A DNA stretch of 64,000 nt from Polynucleobacter tropicus (GTDB lineage Bacteria > Pseudomonadota > Gammaproteobacteria > Burkholderiales > Burkholderiaceae). The DNA lies in NCBI RefSeq assembly GCF_013307225.1, contig NZ_CP028942.1, forward strand, positions 496,001 through 560,000, written 5' to 3'. Positions 1-9,150 of the stretch are shown here, piece after piece (the stretch's first letter is position 1; the number at the start of each line of letters is the position of its first letter). The notes under the pieces are model-generated. The model had not been told where the DNA came from, made no database searches, and saw only the letters and a list, made by a program, of their open reading frames with translations. The position numbers and the translations under genes are program-made.

Positions 1-1
1 T

Positions 2-289
2 GTTGAAGGTACACGTAAGCGTACCCAGGCCTTTGAAGGTGTTGTGATTGCAAAACGCAATCGCGGACTCAATTCAAGCTTTATCGTGCGTAAGATTTCT
101 TCTGGTGAAGGCGTTGAGCGTACATTCCAAACTTACTCACCATTGATCGCTAGCGTTGAAGTAAAACGTCGCGGTGATGTGCGTCGTGCGAAGTTGTACT
201 ACTTGCGCGATCGCTCTGGTAAGTCTGCGCGTATTAAAGAAAAGCTCCAAGCTCGCAACAAGCCAGAGGCTGCTACAGTCGCTGAGTAA
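2..289 (+). CDS. rplS: 50S ribosomal protein L19, C-terminal part (cut by window edge)
   Basis: The reading frame is open from base 2 and lacks its start, so only about the last 95 residues are present. L19 sits at the 30S-50S interface of the ribosome. The residues read [19 protein letters not shown], then a run through [28 protein letters not shown] and [11 protein letters not shown], the standard conserved body and tail of bacterial L19. In betaproteobacteria this gene usually ends the rpsP-rimM-trmD-rplS operon, so those genes probably lie just outside the window. A strong intrinsic terminator follows 22 bases after the stop. Identity is near certain. Confidence 0.97.
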   Translation, partial: VEGTRKRTQAFEGVVIAKRNRGLNSSFIVRKISSGEGVERTFQTYSPLIASVEVKRRGDVRRAKLYYLRDRSGKSARIKEKLQARNKPEAATVAE

Positions 290-310
290 TTGCCGCTTTG
301 ATGCGAATAA

Positions 311-335
311 AAAGGCGGCCTCGGTCGCCTTTTTT
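311..335 (+). terminator. Rho-independent terminator after rplS
   Basis: An AAAGGCG arm and a matching CGCCTTT arm flank a short GC-rich loop and run into six or more T residues. It ends the ribosomal protein operon 22 bases after the rplS stop and 20 bases before the next gene. Confidence 0.85.
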
Positions 336-354
336 GTTGCCTTAGAATAGAGCT

Positions 355-1092
355 ATGTCAAAAACATCCACTCCTGAAGTAGGCGCAATTAATGTCGCTG
401 CGCCTCCAGGCTTTGATGCGCAGGCCATTCCGATTCATGAAGTGTGCGCAGATCAAAAGAAGGTGGCGCCAGAATTTTTGGAGCCTCAAGCTTTAAAAGC
501 GAGATTGCAGTCGCCTCCCCAGTGGGAACCAGAAATCACCGACGAGAATCGCCATGTGATCGCCGCTGATATCATTGCGCGTCGTCAGGCTGCTGGCAAG
601 GTCACTCGCGCAGCGGTATTAATTCCACTGCTATTAAAAGAAGGTGGCTTATCGGTTTTGCTAACACAAAGAACAAATCATTTGCGCGACCATGCTGGGC
701 AGATTAGTTTTCCTGGTGGTCGTATGGACCCAGAAGATCAAAGTCCAAATGACACTGCTTTAAGAGAGAGTCATGAGGAGATTGGTTTGAATCCTAGTCG
801 AGTCGAGATTATTGGTCATTTACCGGAGTATTTGACTGTTTCTGGTTATAGCGTCACGCCAGTGGTCGGATTAGTGCAGCCTCAGGCAGAGTATGTCTTA
901 GATGAGTTTGAAGTAGCGGATGTATTTGAGGTGCCGCTACAGTTTTTGTTGGATCCTGCCAACCATCAAGTTAGACTATGGGAAACCGAGCAAGGCGGAC
1001 GTCGTTTTTATTCAATGCCTTATGAGAACCGCTTTATTTGGGGTGCTACTGCGGGAATGTTACGTAACCTATATCATTTATTAAAAGTATGA
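355..1092 (+). CDS. NUDIX hydrolase, coenzyme A pyrophosphatase type (NudL-like)
   Basis: A 245-residue cytoplasmic protein that probably cleaves CoA or acyl-CoA into 3',5'-ADP and (acyl-)phosphopantetheine. The diagnostic NuCoA motif is seen at residues 102-122 as LLTQRTNHLRDH followed by GQISFPGG. It is directly joined to the Nudix box, GGRMDPED then ALRESHEEIGL (about 121-145), which carries the metal-binding glutamates. The roughly 80-residue N-terminal extension before the domain is longer than in E. coli NudL. The start follows a GAATAGAGCT stretch 6 bases upstream. The stop overlaps the next gene's ATG by four bases (ATGA), so the two are translationally coupled. The exact nucleotide substrate is inferred from the motif alone. 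Confidence 0.9.
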   Translation: MSKTSTPEVGAINVAAPPGFDAQAIPIHEVCADQKKVAPEFLEPQALKARLQSPPQWEPEITDENRHVIAADIIARRQAAGKVTRAAVLIPLLLKEGGLSVLLTQRTNHLRDHAGQISFPGGRMDPEDQSPNDTALRESHEEIGLNPSRVEIIGHLPEYLTVSGYSVTPVVGLVQPQAEYVLDEFEVADVFEVPLQFLLDPANHQVRLWETEQGGRRFYSMPYENRFIWGATAGMLRNLYHLLKV

Positions 1093-2048
1093 CTTTCTTT
1101 TCTATTCTCTTCGCCCTGATAGCCGAGCAATATCGCCCGGTTACTTCTCAACACTGGATTGTGCGCATGAGCACACGCTGGTTGGATTGGGTTGCTAAAG
1201 AGTTTGGTGGCAAAACGGAAGAGGGTGCTAGCCCAGTTGGCGCACGCATGGCATGCTTGGTTGCTTTTATATTGCCAACCTTTTTGGTATTCATCGTTTA
1301 TGTCGTTTGTATGGTGACATATCCGATCCTCGGATTTTTGTGGAACGTTGCGATCGCCTATTTGTTTTTTGGCTTTCGTCAATTTAGTCATTCATTCACC
1401 TTGGTGCATGAGGCGATTGAAGCTCATGATTTGCCAGCAGCTCGCGCTGCCTTAGGTGAGTGGTATGGTCCTGAACTTGATACTTCTGATCTTACTGAAA
1501 CGGAAGTAATTTCATTGGCGCTTGAGCGCGCCATCATTGGCTCGCATCACCATGTATTTGGCGTGCTGTTTTGGTTCATGATGCCAATGGGTCCAGCTGG
1601 CGTTGTGCTCTATCGCTTGGCAGACATCGCTGCGCAACGTTGGTCAGAGCGTGGCGATTACAACTTGAGCGAATCCGCGCGCCATTTCTTCTACGTGATT
1701 GACTGGATTCCATCACGTATTACAGCGATGGGTTTTGCGATCGTGGGCAATTTCGAGGGTGCGGTGTATGCATGGCGTTACCTCACGCAGAAGTGGTCTG
1801 ATTCTTTATCAGCAGTGATCTTAGCTGCAGGTAGTGGCGCACTTGGAGTGCGTTTGGGCGAGCCATTAAGTGAGCCTGATAGTGATGAGGCTTTGCGTAT
1901 GGCTGAGGCTGGCGAGCCTTTGGTTTATGAGGTAGGTCTGGAGCCTACGGAACGCACGATGCGCTCAGCAGTGGGATTGGTGTGGCGCTTGGTTATCGCT
2001 TGGATGGCTTTGTTGCTAATGCTGACCATCGCTCTTTGGCTTGGCTAA
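1089..2048 (+). CDS. CobD/CbiB-family membrane protein
   Basis: A 319-residue inner-membrane protein with hydrophobic segments near residues 1-12, 53-100, 155-175 and 295-319. It resembles the CobD/CbiB family, whose named members join aminopropanol to adenosylcobyric acid in cobalamin synthesis. The central motif ERAIIGSHHHVFGVLFW and the later YRLADIAAQRW match the conserved family core. No other cobalamin gene is near, and the family is often kept in betaproteobacteria without a full pathway, so its real role here is uncertain and it may do something other than B12 synthesis. It is coupled to the NUDIX gene (ATGA overlap). Its last 56 bases overlap the convergent rsgA gene tail to tail. 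Confidence 0.75.
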   Translation: MTFFSILFALIAEQYRPVTSQHWIVRMSTRWLDWVAKEFGGKTEEGASPVGARMACLVAFILPTFLVFIVYVVCMVTYPILGFLWNVAIAYLFFGFRQFSHSFTLVHEAIEAHDLPAARAALGEWYGPELDTSDLTETEVISLALERAIIGSHHHVFGVLFWFMMPMGPAGVVLYRLADIAAQRWSERGDYNLSESARHFFYVIDWIPSRITAMGFAIVGNFEGAVYAWRYLTQKWSDSLSAVILAAGSGALGVRLGEPLSEPDSDEALRMAEAGEPLVYEVGLEPTERTMRSAVGLVWRLVIAWMALLLMLTIALWLG

Positions 2049-3006
2049 TTCCCTGAATTTGAATATCGGCAGTCTTTGAGTCCGATCGTAGTTGTCTAAA
2101 TAGCGCTAGTCTTTCTGGCGCTATTTCATTTTTATCTACCGCTTCGCGTATCGCGCAATCAGGCTCTGATTGATGAGCGCAGTTATGAAAACGGCACTTA
2201 CCTAGCAAGTCTTTAAATTCTCTAAAGGCATGCTGTAGCTCACTAACTGACATATGAGCGAGACCAAACTCCTGAAAGCCCGGTGAATCTATGAGGGCGC
2301 CTAATTTACCATCGGCGCCTCTTCCCCAAGATTCTGGTAGCTCAAAGTAGCGACAAGCAGTTGTGGTGTGCTTGCCAGTATCTAGGCGGACAGAATATTC
2401 CTGCGTCAGCGCCGCTGCATTGGGTACCCAGGCATTGAGAAGACTGGATTTGCCCATGCCGGATTGACCAACAAACACAGAGACTTTGCCTTGTAAGACT
2501 GGACGTAACGCATCAATCGATGCGGGATCAAATTTTGCCGACACTTCACTGACTGGGTAGCCCATCCGCGCATAAGGCGCAATGATCTTGCGAGCATTTT
2601 CCAGTTGATCTTTAAGGTCGCACTTGTTGAGAAGTATGTGCAGCCCGATTTGATTTGCTTCTGCCGCTACAACTGCTCTACCTAGTAGATCGGGTGAGAA
2701 GGCAGGTTGCGTGGCAAGTACTACCAATATTTGATCTACATTCGAGGCAATGATCTTGCTCTTAAATGCATCTGAGCGATACAAAATATTTTGGCGTGGC
2801 TCGATTCCAATAATGCGTGCCTGATCTGCAGAGGTCATCTCCAGCAACATGCGATCACCCACTGCGCCAATATGTTGTTTTGCAGGGGTGCTTACCTGAA
2901 TTAATTGGCCGATGGGGGATTCATTGCCTGTGGCGTCGCTCACCAAACGTTGCGCTAAATAATGCCTTCCGTAAGAGGCGGTAAGTAGCGCGTGAAACTG
3001 ATCCAT
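1993..3006 (-). CDS. rsgA: Ribosome small-subunit-dependent GTPase A
   Basis: A 337-residue circularly permuted GTPase that helps late 30S subunit maturation by releasing assembly factors such as RbfA. After an N-terminal OB-fold, the G motifs occur in permuted order: G4 NKCDL at 127-131, the P-loop GQSGMGKSS at 180-188, and G3 DSPG at 240-243. A C-terminal zinc knuckle is formed by C271, C276, H278 and C284. Length and motifs are normal. The gene lies 20 bases downstream of the M48 peptidase on the same strand, so the pair probably forms an operon. Its 3' end runs 56 bases into the convergent CobD-like gene. Confidence 0.96.
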   Translation of the reverse strand: MDQFHALLTASYGRHYLAQRLVSDATGNESPIGQLIQVSTPAKQHIGAVGDRMLLEMTSADQARIIGIEPRQNILYRSDAFKSKIIASNVDQILVVLATQPAFSPDLLGRAVVAAEANQIGLHILLNKCDLKDQLENARKIIAPYARMGYPVSEVSAKFDPASIDALRPVLQGKVSVFVGQSGMGKSSLLNAWVPNAAALTQEYSVRLDTGKHTTTACRYFELPESWGRGADGKLGALIDSPGFQEFGLAHMSVSELQHAFREFKDLLGKCRFHNCAHQSEPDCAIREAVDKNEIAPERLALFRQLRSDSKTADIQIQGISQAKERWSALATKPSKR

Positions 3007-3026
3007 GTTTGAGTGATTGAGACTTA

Positions 3027-4283
3027 TTATGGCTTACTAAAGCGCTGCAAATTAGCGATACGCAATGGTGCTGGCGGATGTGAACTATAAAAGGCGGTAT
3101 AGATCGGATCTGGCGTCAAGGTAGAGGCGTTATCTTGATACAGCTTAACCAATGCGGAGATTAAATCGTTTGCGGATGATTTTTCTGCGGCAAAGTCGTC
3201 TGCCTCGTATTCATGTTTGCGTGAAGCCAAGCTGCCAAGTGGTGTGAAGAAAAAGCTAAACACAGGTGATACCAACATAAACAGAGCTAAGGCAAGGCCG
3301 CCGTTATAACCATTCAGATTGGGCATCACACCAAGATCGGTATAGAACCAAACTTGAGTACTGATCCAGCCTAATAAGGCAAACATACCAAAACTGAGTG
3401 TGAAGGAAACGAGTAAGCGTTTACGGATGTGATTACGTTTGAAGTGACCGAGTTCGTGAGCAAGCACCGCCTCTACTTCTCCAGGATTAAGTTTTTCAAT
3501 GAGGGTATCAAAAAACACAATGCGCTTGGCTTTACCCATGCCTGCAAAAAAGGCGTTTCCATGGGCGCTACGCTTGCTACCGTCCATCACAAATAAGCCT
3601 TGGCTGGCAAAGTCGCAGCGAGTAAGAAGCGCTTCGATTTGTGTTTTGAGCGGACCATCTTCAAGCGCTTGGAATTTGTTGAATAAAGGGGCTATAAATG
3701 TTGGAAAGATCCACTGCATGAGAAGGCTAAATGCAGTTAATACACCCCAAGCCCAAAGCCACCAAAGATCACCTGCTTTCGCCATCAGCGAAAGAATGAC
3801 CCATAGCAATGGCAGTCCGATGGCGGCACCAAGCGCAACACCTTTTACGAGATCAACAAAAAACAATTTTTTGCTCATGCGATTAAAGCCAAAGCGCTCT
3901 TCTAAATAAAACTGCTTGTACCAGGAAAAGGGCAGATCAATAATGCCGGAGATAACAGCGATTGAGGCTAGCAATGCGATTTGTTGAGTGATACCTGGGC
4001 CGAAATAATTTAATAAAGCAATGTTTAGGATTTCAAGGCCACCCAAGAGGGTGAAGCCAATTAAAACGATGGCACTGAAACCATTCTCTAAAATACCTAG
4101 GCGTAATTTGGCAACTGTGTAATCAGCAGCTTTTTGATGGTCGGCTAGGGTAATTTTTTCAGCGAAATCGGTCGGCACTATTTCTCGATGCTGCGCTACA
4201 TAACGAATTTGGCGTTGAGAAAGCCAGTGGCGCAAGCCAAAGCTAGCAATAAAAGCGATTAAGAAAACGATGGTGAAGGTCAT
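3027..4283 (-). CDS. M48-family (Ste24/CAAX protease-like) membrane metallopeptidase
   Basis: A 418-residue polytopic inner-membrane zinc protease. The zinc-binding HELGH is at 276-280 and the third ligand is the glutamate of EYEADDFA near residue 360. The N-terminal half has about five hydrophobic helices (1-17, 67-92, 100-117, 147-170, 175-195), with two more after the active site (about 292-310 and 328-348), which is the Ste24p layout. The bacterial members probably take part in membrane-protein quality control; no prenylated substrate is implied. It is followed by rsgA 20 bases away. In many betaproteobacteria orn sits immediately upstream and divergent, but here a three-gene cassette separates them. 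Confidence 0.93.
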   Translation of the reverse strand: MTFTIVFLIAFIASFGLRHWLSQRQIRYVAQHREIVPTDFAEKITLADHQKAADYTVAKLRLGILENGFSAIVLIGFTLLGGLEILNIALLNYFGPGITQQIALLASIAVISGIIDLPFSWYKQFYLEERFGFNRMSKKLFFVDLVKGVALGAAIGLPLLWVILSLMAKAGDLWWLWAWGVLTAFSLLMQWIFPTFIAPLFNKFQALEDGPLKTQIEALLTRCDFASQGLFVMDGSKRSAHGNAFFAGMGKAKRIVFFDTLIEKLNPGEVEAVLAHELGHFKRNHIRKRLLVSFTLSFGMFALLGWISTQVWFYTDLGVMPNLNGYNGGLALALFMLVSPVFSFFFTPLGSLASRKHEYEADDFAAEKSSANDLISALVKLYQDNASTLTPDPIYTAFYSSHPPAPLRIANLQRFSKP

Positions 4284-4492
4284 ACTTCATTATATCTAGC
4301 TGATCATTTTTCAAAACTTGTCCGTATCAATTGGATTTTGGCTGCCAGATTTAGGGGATACCCGTAAGAAATTTTTTAAACGATTGGATCAGATTTGTGT
4401 AAAGTTAATCGCTAGCTGGTTTGATATTGTAAAAATTTGAGACAACCGAGTGTGGAATGCACTAGGCAATAAATATTAAAAATGGAGTCAGC

Positions 4493-5944
4493 ATGATTAC
4501 TAATAAATTTCGCATGTTATGGGCAACTCTTTTACCATTTGCGCTAACCGCTACAGTTTGTGCTCAGGGAGTTGATTCTTCCAAGAATATGGCTCTTGAG
4601 GGGTATAACGATTTACAAGCTCGCACAGCTTATCAGCCAACCATTCAAAAGCAAGGCAATCGATGGATTGCTTATGTCGGACATCATGGGGATAACAAAT
4701 TAAATCCGCTGAATGGCAAGATGGAAGATAACGGCACATCCATTATTGATGTTACCGATGTCAAAAAACCTAAATATCTTTATCACATTCCTGGTGAAGA
4801 GGGGCTTGCAGAGCAGGGTGGTAGTCAGATGGTGCGCGTCTGTAGTGGCGCAACCCTACCCAAAGCAGACAAGAGTAAGTTTTACATGCTGCGGGTTTTT
4901 GGAAATCAAGCGCATGAAATCTGGGATGTCACTACACCCGAGAGTCCAACCTTGCTAACAACCATTACCAAGGGCCTAAAAGGGACCCATAAAAACTTCT
5001 GGGAATGTGATACTGGGATTGCATACCTTGTTTCTGGCAACCCCCAATGGCGAACAACGCGTATGACGCAAGTTTACGATTTATCGGATCCTGCTAAACC
5101 AGTATTTATTCGAGATTTTGGTCTGGTTGGTCAGCAACCCGGAGCTTCTGGAGAAGTACCTGTTCAGTTGCATGGTGTGATGTCGACCGGACCAAAGGGG
5201 AACCGAGTGTACTTTGGTTATGGCACTAACACCAATGGCGTTATTCAAATTGTTGACCGTGATAAGTTAATTAATGGCCCTAAGGATCCTACGCCAGAGA
5301 ATTTGCTCTACCCGCAAGTGACTCGTATTGATATGCCAACCATGCATGGTGCGCATACTACTTTCCCTATGTTGGGAGTTAAAGTCCCAGAGTTTTCAAA
5401 GAATTTATTGGGCGCAAGTCGCGACTTTATTGTTGTGACAAACGAGGCAATTCAGAAAGAGTGTCTTGAGGGTCGTCAAATGGTTTGGGTGGTTGATGCC
5501 ACTAATGAGAAAAGAGCCTTTGGGGTTGCTAACTGGGGGATCCCAGAAAAATCAGGCAACTATTGCTCAAAAGGTGGGCGCTTTGGGACCCACTCCTCTA
5601 ATGAAAACATGACTGACATTTACTACAACAAGCTCATGTTTTTCTCATACTTCAATGCTGGCGTGCGTGCTGTAGATATGCGGGATCCATTCCAACCTAA
5701 GGAGGTGGCTTACTTTGTGCCGGCTATGAATAAAAACACCGTCGTTCTAGAAACGCCTGTGACTCAAAGAGGCAAGTTGCCATTCACTGCCGCATCTGAT
5801 CGCAAAGTAATTCAAACAAATAATGTTGAGGTTGATGATCGCGGCTATATTTATATTGTTGATAGGGCCAATACAGGCATGCATATCCTATCTTTAACAG
5901 GCCCCGCTAGATCTATAGCGAATTGGAATGCCGCTGTTAAATGA
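4493..5944 (+). CDS. Secreted LVIVD-type beta-propeller protein
   Basis: A 483-residue protein with a signal peptide (residues 1-24, cleaved after VCAQ) and a repeated strand pattern of the LVIVD/beta-propeller type. Visible examples are GTSIIDVTDVKKPKYL, HEIWDVTTPESPTLL, TQVYDLSDPAKPVFI, GVIQIVDRD and GVRAVDMRDPFQPKEV. Several histidines and cysteines (YVGHHGD, NFWECDTG, QLHGVM, MHGAHT) are spread along the chain and could bind metal, but no catalytic site can be named. A GGAGT ribosome binding site lies 7 bases before the ATG. It heads a three-gene cluster with a cupredoxin-like protein and a multipass membrane protein, which suggests a periplasmic redox or metal-handling function. A remote link to selenium-binding/methanethiol-oxidase propellers is possible but unproven. 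Confidence 0.72.
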   Translation: MITNKFRMLWATLLPFALTATVCAQGVDSSKNMALEGYNDLQARTAYQPTIQKQGNRWIAYVGHHGDNKLNPLNGKMEDNGTSIIDVTDVKKPKYLYHIPGEEGLAEQGGSQMVRVCSGATLPKADKSKFYMLRVFGNQAHEIWDVTTPESPTLLTTITKGLKGTHKNFWECDTGIAYLVSGNPQWRTTRMTQVYDLSDPAKPVFIRDFGLVGQQPGASGEVPVQLHGVMSTGPKGNRVYFGYGTNTNGVIQIVDRDKLINGPKDPTPENLLYPQVTRIDMPTMHGAHTTFPMLGVKVPEFSKNLLGASRDFIVVTNEAIQKECLEGRQMVWVVDATNEKRAFGVANWGIPEKSGNYCSKGGRFGTHSSNENMTDIYYNKLMFFSYFNAGVRAVDMRDPFQPKEVAYFVPAMNKNTVVLETPVTQRGKLPFTAASDRKVIQTNNVEVDDRGYIYIVDRANTGMHILSLTGPARSIANWNAAVK

Positions 5945-5977
5945 TCATTCTTTATTAAGACATTAAGGGGGGTATTT

Positions 5978-6349
5978 ATGCGTTGGGAAATTCTGACTCA
6001 TAGGTACCTTTTTTTATTTTCCATTGCTTTTTTTTCTTCACAGCTGTGTGCTGAAAGTCGACTATTTAATATTCAAATTCAGGATGGAAAAGTCCCCCCT
6101 TCAGAGCGGGTTATGAGGGTTAAAAAAGGCGATCAAGTTATTTGGAAAATTCGTAGTGATGCCGAGGGTGAGCTTCATATCCATGCCTATCAGATTGATT
6201 TAACAGTAAAGCCAGGGGTTGAGAAAAAGCATGTTTTTACAGCTTTTGCTACTGGCAGGTATCGAGTGGAATGGCACCCCGAAAACGAGCGGGGGAAGGG
6301 CATTCACCACCAAGAAAGCCTAGCTTCTTTTGAAGTTTTTCCCAATTAG
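5978..6349 (+). CDS. Small periplasmic cupredoxin-like protein
   Basis: A 123-residue exported protein with a signal peptide ending near LCAES (residue 27). The rest is an all-beta domain with the cupredoxin flow: RVMRVKKGDQVIWKIRSD, then HIHAYQ, a strand ending in KKHVFTAFATGRYRVEWHP, and a final LASFEVFP strand. Candidate copper ligands are the histidines of HIHAY and those of EWHP and GIHHQE. The usual cysteine and methionine ligands are not evident, so it may bind metal differently or not at all. It begins 33 bases after the propeller gene, with an AAGGGGGG-like ribosome site, and ends 5 bases before the membrane protein, consistent with one transcript. Confidence 0.62.
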   Translation: MRWEILTHRYLFLFSIAFFSSQLCAESRLFNIQIQDGKVPPSERVMRVKKGDQVIWKIRSDAEGELHIHAYQIDLTVKPGVEKKHVFTAFATGRYRVEWHPENERGKGIHHQESLASFEVFPN

Positions 6350-6354
6350 CGTTC

Positions 6355-7824
6355 ATGCTAAAGCATTTGATTTTTATTCTCTCCTTTTTTTGGGGTGCGC
6401 TCGCCAGGGCTCATAGCTTTGACGAGCGCTATGACCTGCCCATTCCATTGGAATTCTTTTTGGTGGGTGGAGGCGCAGTGGTCGCGGCCACATTTTTAAT
6501 GATCGTCATTGCCGTAAAAAGTTGGCCAACTAGTTGGCACATCAGCGGAAGCTCAGTACTAGTTTTCGGCGAGCGAATGAGCGCTACCATTTTGTTTCTT
6601 GGCCAGCTGGTGAGCATCACTCTTCTGTTCTTGGTGATTGCCGCTGGATTTTGGGGGCCTGGAAACCCGCTCTTAAATTTAGCGCCAAATTTTATTTGGA
6701 TTACTTGGTGGCTTGGCACATCTCTATTCATTGCTTTATTTGGAAATATTTGGCCCATCATTAACCCATGGAGCGCTCTTTATGATCTACTTGCCTGGAT
6801 CGGTCAGCGCTTGGGGTTGCAACTAAAAACCCCCTCTCCTATGCTTGTTTTTCCCAATTATTTAGGCCTCTTTTGGGTTACTGCTTGCCTATTGGCATGG
6901 AGCTGGATGGAGGTGGTGTATCCGATTGCTTTTGTTCCGGCAAAGGTAGCTAGTATTGGATTAATTTGGACCCTCCTCAGTTTAATTGGCGTGTATTTGT
7001 TTGGAAGGGATGTATGGCTAAAGAGGGGCGATGTTTTTTCTGTTTACTTTGAGATGTTGGGTCAGTTCGGAATTTTTTATTTCCAGACAAGCGATCGCAG
7101 TTTGAGGATTCGCATGCCTGGAGCAGGGATTTTGCTCAATGCCAATTATTGGCGGAATACACCCGGGGTAATGGCTTTCATTATCGCGATGCTAGCGATT
7201 GTTTTATTTGATGGACTGCATGGCAGCGAGGGATGGGGCTATTTTATATCTCTAGTGCAACACCTAGGTTTATCTCGGATTAGCTCGAGTTCATATGCTA
7301 TGGGTACGATTGGATTGCTATTGGTATGGTTAGTGTTTATGGGACTCTTTTATGGATCCTGTTGGATTTCCAGTTGTTATGCCAATGTATCAGTAGGCCA
7401 ATTGAGTCATTTTTTTGCTACCGCCTTAATACCTATAGCTGTTGCTTATTTAATTGCGCATAATTTTTCTAGCTTAATGATTCAGGGGCAGAGTATTATT
7501 TTTTTAATGTCGGATCCACTAGGTCTTGGATGGGATATATTTTCAACAGCCAATTTTCGTCCAAATATTGGGGTGATTGATGCGAAGTTCACTTGGTATA
7601 TGGCCGTATTTGCAATTGTGGTGGGACATATTATTGCCCTAGTTCTGAACCACTTGCTTGCCATGCGGTTAGTGGGATCGAGTCAAAAAGCTACTTGGGT
7701 TACCTTGCCCCAGGCGGTCCTAATGATCATGTTCACCATGCTAAGCTTGGTGATTATTGCGGAACCCATGACGACCTCTGAATTTAATCCCATAGAAATC
7801 TGCTTTTCTAATGATGCCTCATAA
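6355..7824 (+). CDS. Polytopic membrane protein of an AHSF-x-RYDLPIP family
   Basis: A 489-residue inner-membrane protein with about 12 hydrophobic segments. After a signal-like start it carries the motif AHSFDERYDLPIPLEFF (residues 19-35). Proteins with this N-terminal signature occur in many bacteria as uncharacterised membrane proteins, and from memory some are annotated as fenitrothion-hydrolase-like; I cannot verify that and assign no enzyme activity. Conserved tryptophan-rich stretches such as NPWSALYDLLAWIG and YYF-type loops recur. It starts 5 bases after the cupredoxin-like gene, so both may work with the upstream propeller protein at the periplasmic face. No nucleotide-binding or haem CxxCH motif is seen. 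Confidence 0.6.
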   Translation: MLKHLIFILSFFWGALARAHSFDERYDLPIPLEFFLVGGGAVVAATFLMIVIAVKSWPTSWHISGSSVLVFGERMSATILFLGQLVSITLLFLVIAAGFWGPGNPLLNLAPNFIWITWWLGTSLFIALFGNIWPIINPWSALYDLLAWIGQRLGLQLKTPSPMLVFPNYLGLFWVTACLLAWSWMEVVYPIAFVPAKVASIGLIWTLLSLIGVYLFGRDVWLKRGDVFSVYFEMLGQFGIFYFQTSDRSLRIRMPGAGILLNANYWRNTPGVMAFIIAMLAIVLFDGLHGSEGWGYFISLVQHLGLSRISSSSYAMGTIGLLLVWLVFMGLFYGSCWISSCYANVSVGQLSHFFATALIPIAVAYLIAHNFSSLMIQGQSIIFLMSDPLGLGWDIFSTANFRPNIGVIDAKFTWYMAVFAIVVGHIIALVLNHLLAMRLVGSSQKATWVTLPQAVLMIMFTMLSLVIIAEPMTTSEFNPIEICFSNDAS

Positions 7825-7864
7825 AAGACTTTAGTTCCTGAGGCTTGGGTCGGCTTAGGGTTAA

Positions 7865-8476
7865 ATGAGCATTAAAATAAGCAGCATGACTGAAATTGCC
7901 AATCATCAAGTAACGAAGACTGCATCACCTAATGAATATCTGATTTGGGTGGACATGGAGATGTCCGGTTTAAACCCAGAAACCGAGCGTATTTTAGAAA
8001 TCGCCATTATCGTCACAGATGGGTATCTCAATACCATTGCCACTGCGCCTGTCTGGGTTGTACATCAAGAGGACGCTGTCTTAGATGCGATGGATGCCTG
8101 GAATAAGGGCACTCATGGTCGTTCAGGTTTAATCGATAAAGTAAAGGCATCTACGCTAGACGAGGCTGCCGTTGAGGCAGAGTGTATTGCTTTCTTGAGG
8201 AAATACATTAAAGCTGGCATTGCGCCAATGTGTGGCAATACGATTGGTCAAGATCGTCGCTTTATGGCGAAGTACATGCCAAAGCTAGAAGCTTATTTTC
8301 ATTATCGAAATGTTGATGTATCGACATTAAAAGAATTATGCAAACGCTGGCATCCAGAATTAGTGAAGGGCTTTACTAAAAAACAAGCGCATACCGCATT
8401 GGCGGATATTGAAGAATCTATTGAAGAGCTGAAATACTATCGCGATAAATTTATCGTGCCTCTACCACCGCAGTGA
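7865..8476 (+). CDS. orn: Oligoribonuclease
   Basis: A 203-residue DEDDh 3'-5' exoribonuclease that degrades di- to pentanucleotides left by mRNA decay and also pGpG from c-di-GMP breakdown. The metal ligands are visible: D30 and E32 in [11 protein letters not shown]130 in NTIGQDRRF, and H176 and D181 in [12 protein letters not shown]. About 20 extra N-terminal residues precede the usual start. An ATG at 7889 would also work, but the TTAGGG five bases before 7865 favours the longer form. The pGpG activity matters in a window with a diguanylate cyclase and a PilZ protein. Confidence 0.96.
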   Translation: MSIKISSMTEIANHQVTKTASPNEYLIWVDMEMSGLNPETERILEIAIIVTDGYLNTIATAPVWVVHQEDAVLDAMDAWNKGTHGRSGLIDKVKASTLDEAAVEAECIAFLRKYIKAGIAPMCGNTIGQDRRFMAKYMPKLEAYFHYRNVDVSTLKELCKRWHPELVKGFTKKQAHTALADIEESIEELKYYRDKFIVPLPPQ

Positions 8477-8500
8477 GGTGAGTAGCTAAAACCAGACCGC

Positions 8501-9124
8501 TTATTTCTTGAGCGCGCTCTTTGGTCTGAAGGCCTTGATGACTGCTTCATTGGTTTCAATATACGGACCACCAATGAGATCGATGCAGTAGGGAACTGCG
8601 GCAAAGATTCCGGGGACGATAGATTTGCCGTTTTCATCCTTAAGGCCTTCAAGGGTCTCCGCAATTGCCTTTGGTTGGCCTGGCAAGTTAATCACGAGGG
8701 CGGCATGTCCTTCAATCTCGCGCAACACAGCAGTCTGTCTAGAAAGAATGGCTGTAGGAACAAATTTGAGGCTAATTTGGCGCATTTGCTCACCAAACCC
8801 TGGCATTTCTCTGGTGCCTGCTTCAATGGTCGCTTCTGGGGTCACATCCCGTCTTGATGGGCCAGTGCCGCCAGTGGTTAAAACTAGGTCACAACCAAAA
8901 TCGTCAACAAGCTCAACGATGGATTCGGTGATGACTTCAGACTCGTCGGCAATAAGGCGTTCATGGAAGGTGCAGGGGTTGCTGATCGCCTTCATAAGCC
9001 AAGTTTGCAAGGCAGGAATCCCCTCATCTTGGTAGACGCCTTTGCTGGCTCTATCAGAGATGGAAATAAGGCCAATTTTGACCTCATTTGGCGACTTGCG
9101 TTGCAGGGCTTCGGTATGCTTCAT
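8501..9124 (-). CDS. mog: Molybdopterin adenylyltransferase
   Basis: A 207-residue cytoplasmic enzyme that adenylylates molybdopterin before molybdate insertion in molybdenum-cofactor synthesis. The MPT-binding motif TTGGTGPSRRDVTPEAT lies at 83-99, REMPGFGEQMRQIS at 105-118, and the second conserved loop INLPGQPKAI at 145-154. Length and motif order fit MogA rather than the shorter MoaB. It is transcribed toward orn and divergent from pmbA, with only 26 bases between the two start codons, so the promoters must overlap. Confidence 0.93.
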   Translation of the reverse strand: MKHTEALQRKSPNEVKIGLISISDRASKGVYQDEGIPALQTWLMKAISNPCTFHERLIADESEVITESIVELVDDFGCDLVLTTGGTGPSRRDVTPEATIEAGTREMPGFGEQMRQISLKFVPTAILSRQTAVLREIEGHAALVINLPGQPKAIAETLEGLKDENGKSIVPGIFAAVPYCIDLIGGPYIETNEAVIKAFRPKSALKK

Positions 9125-9150
9125 GTTTCTATTCTAGCTATTATTGAGGC

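Noticed and set aside
1074-1391. Minus-strand frame of 105 residues inside the CobD-like gene
   Set aside because: It lies opposite a well-supported gene and has no recognisable protein features.
3499-3909. Plus-strand frame of 136 residues inside the M48 peptidase gene
   Set aside because: It is antisense to conserved protease sequence including helices near the HELGH region.
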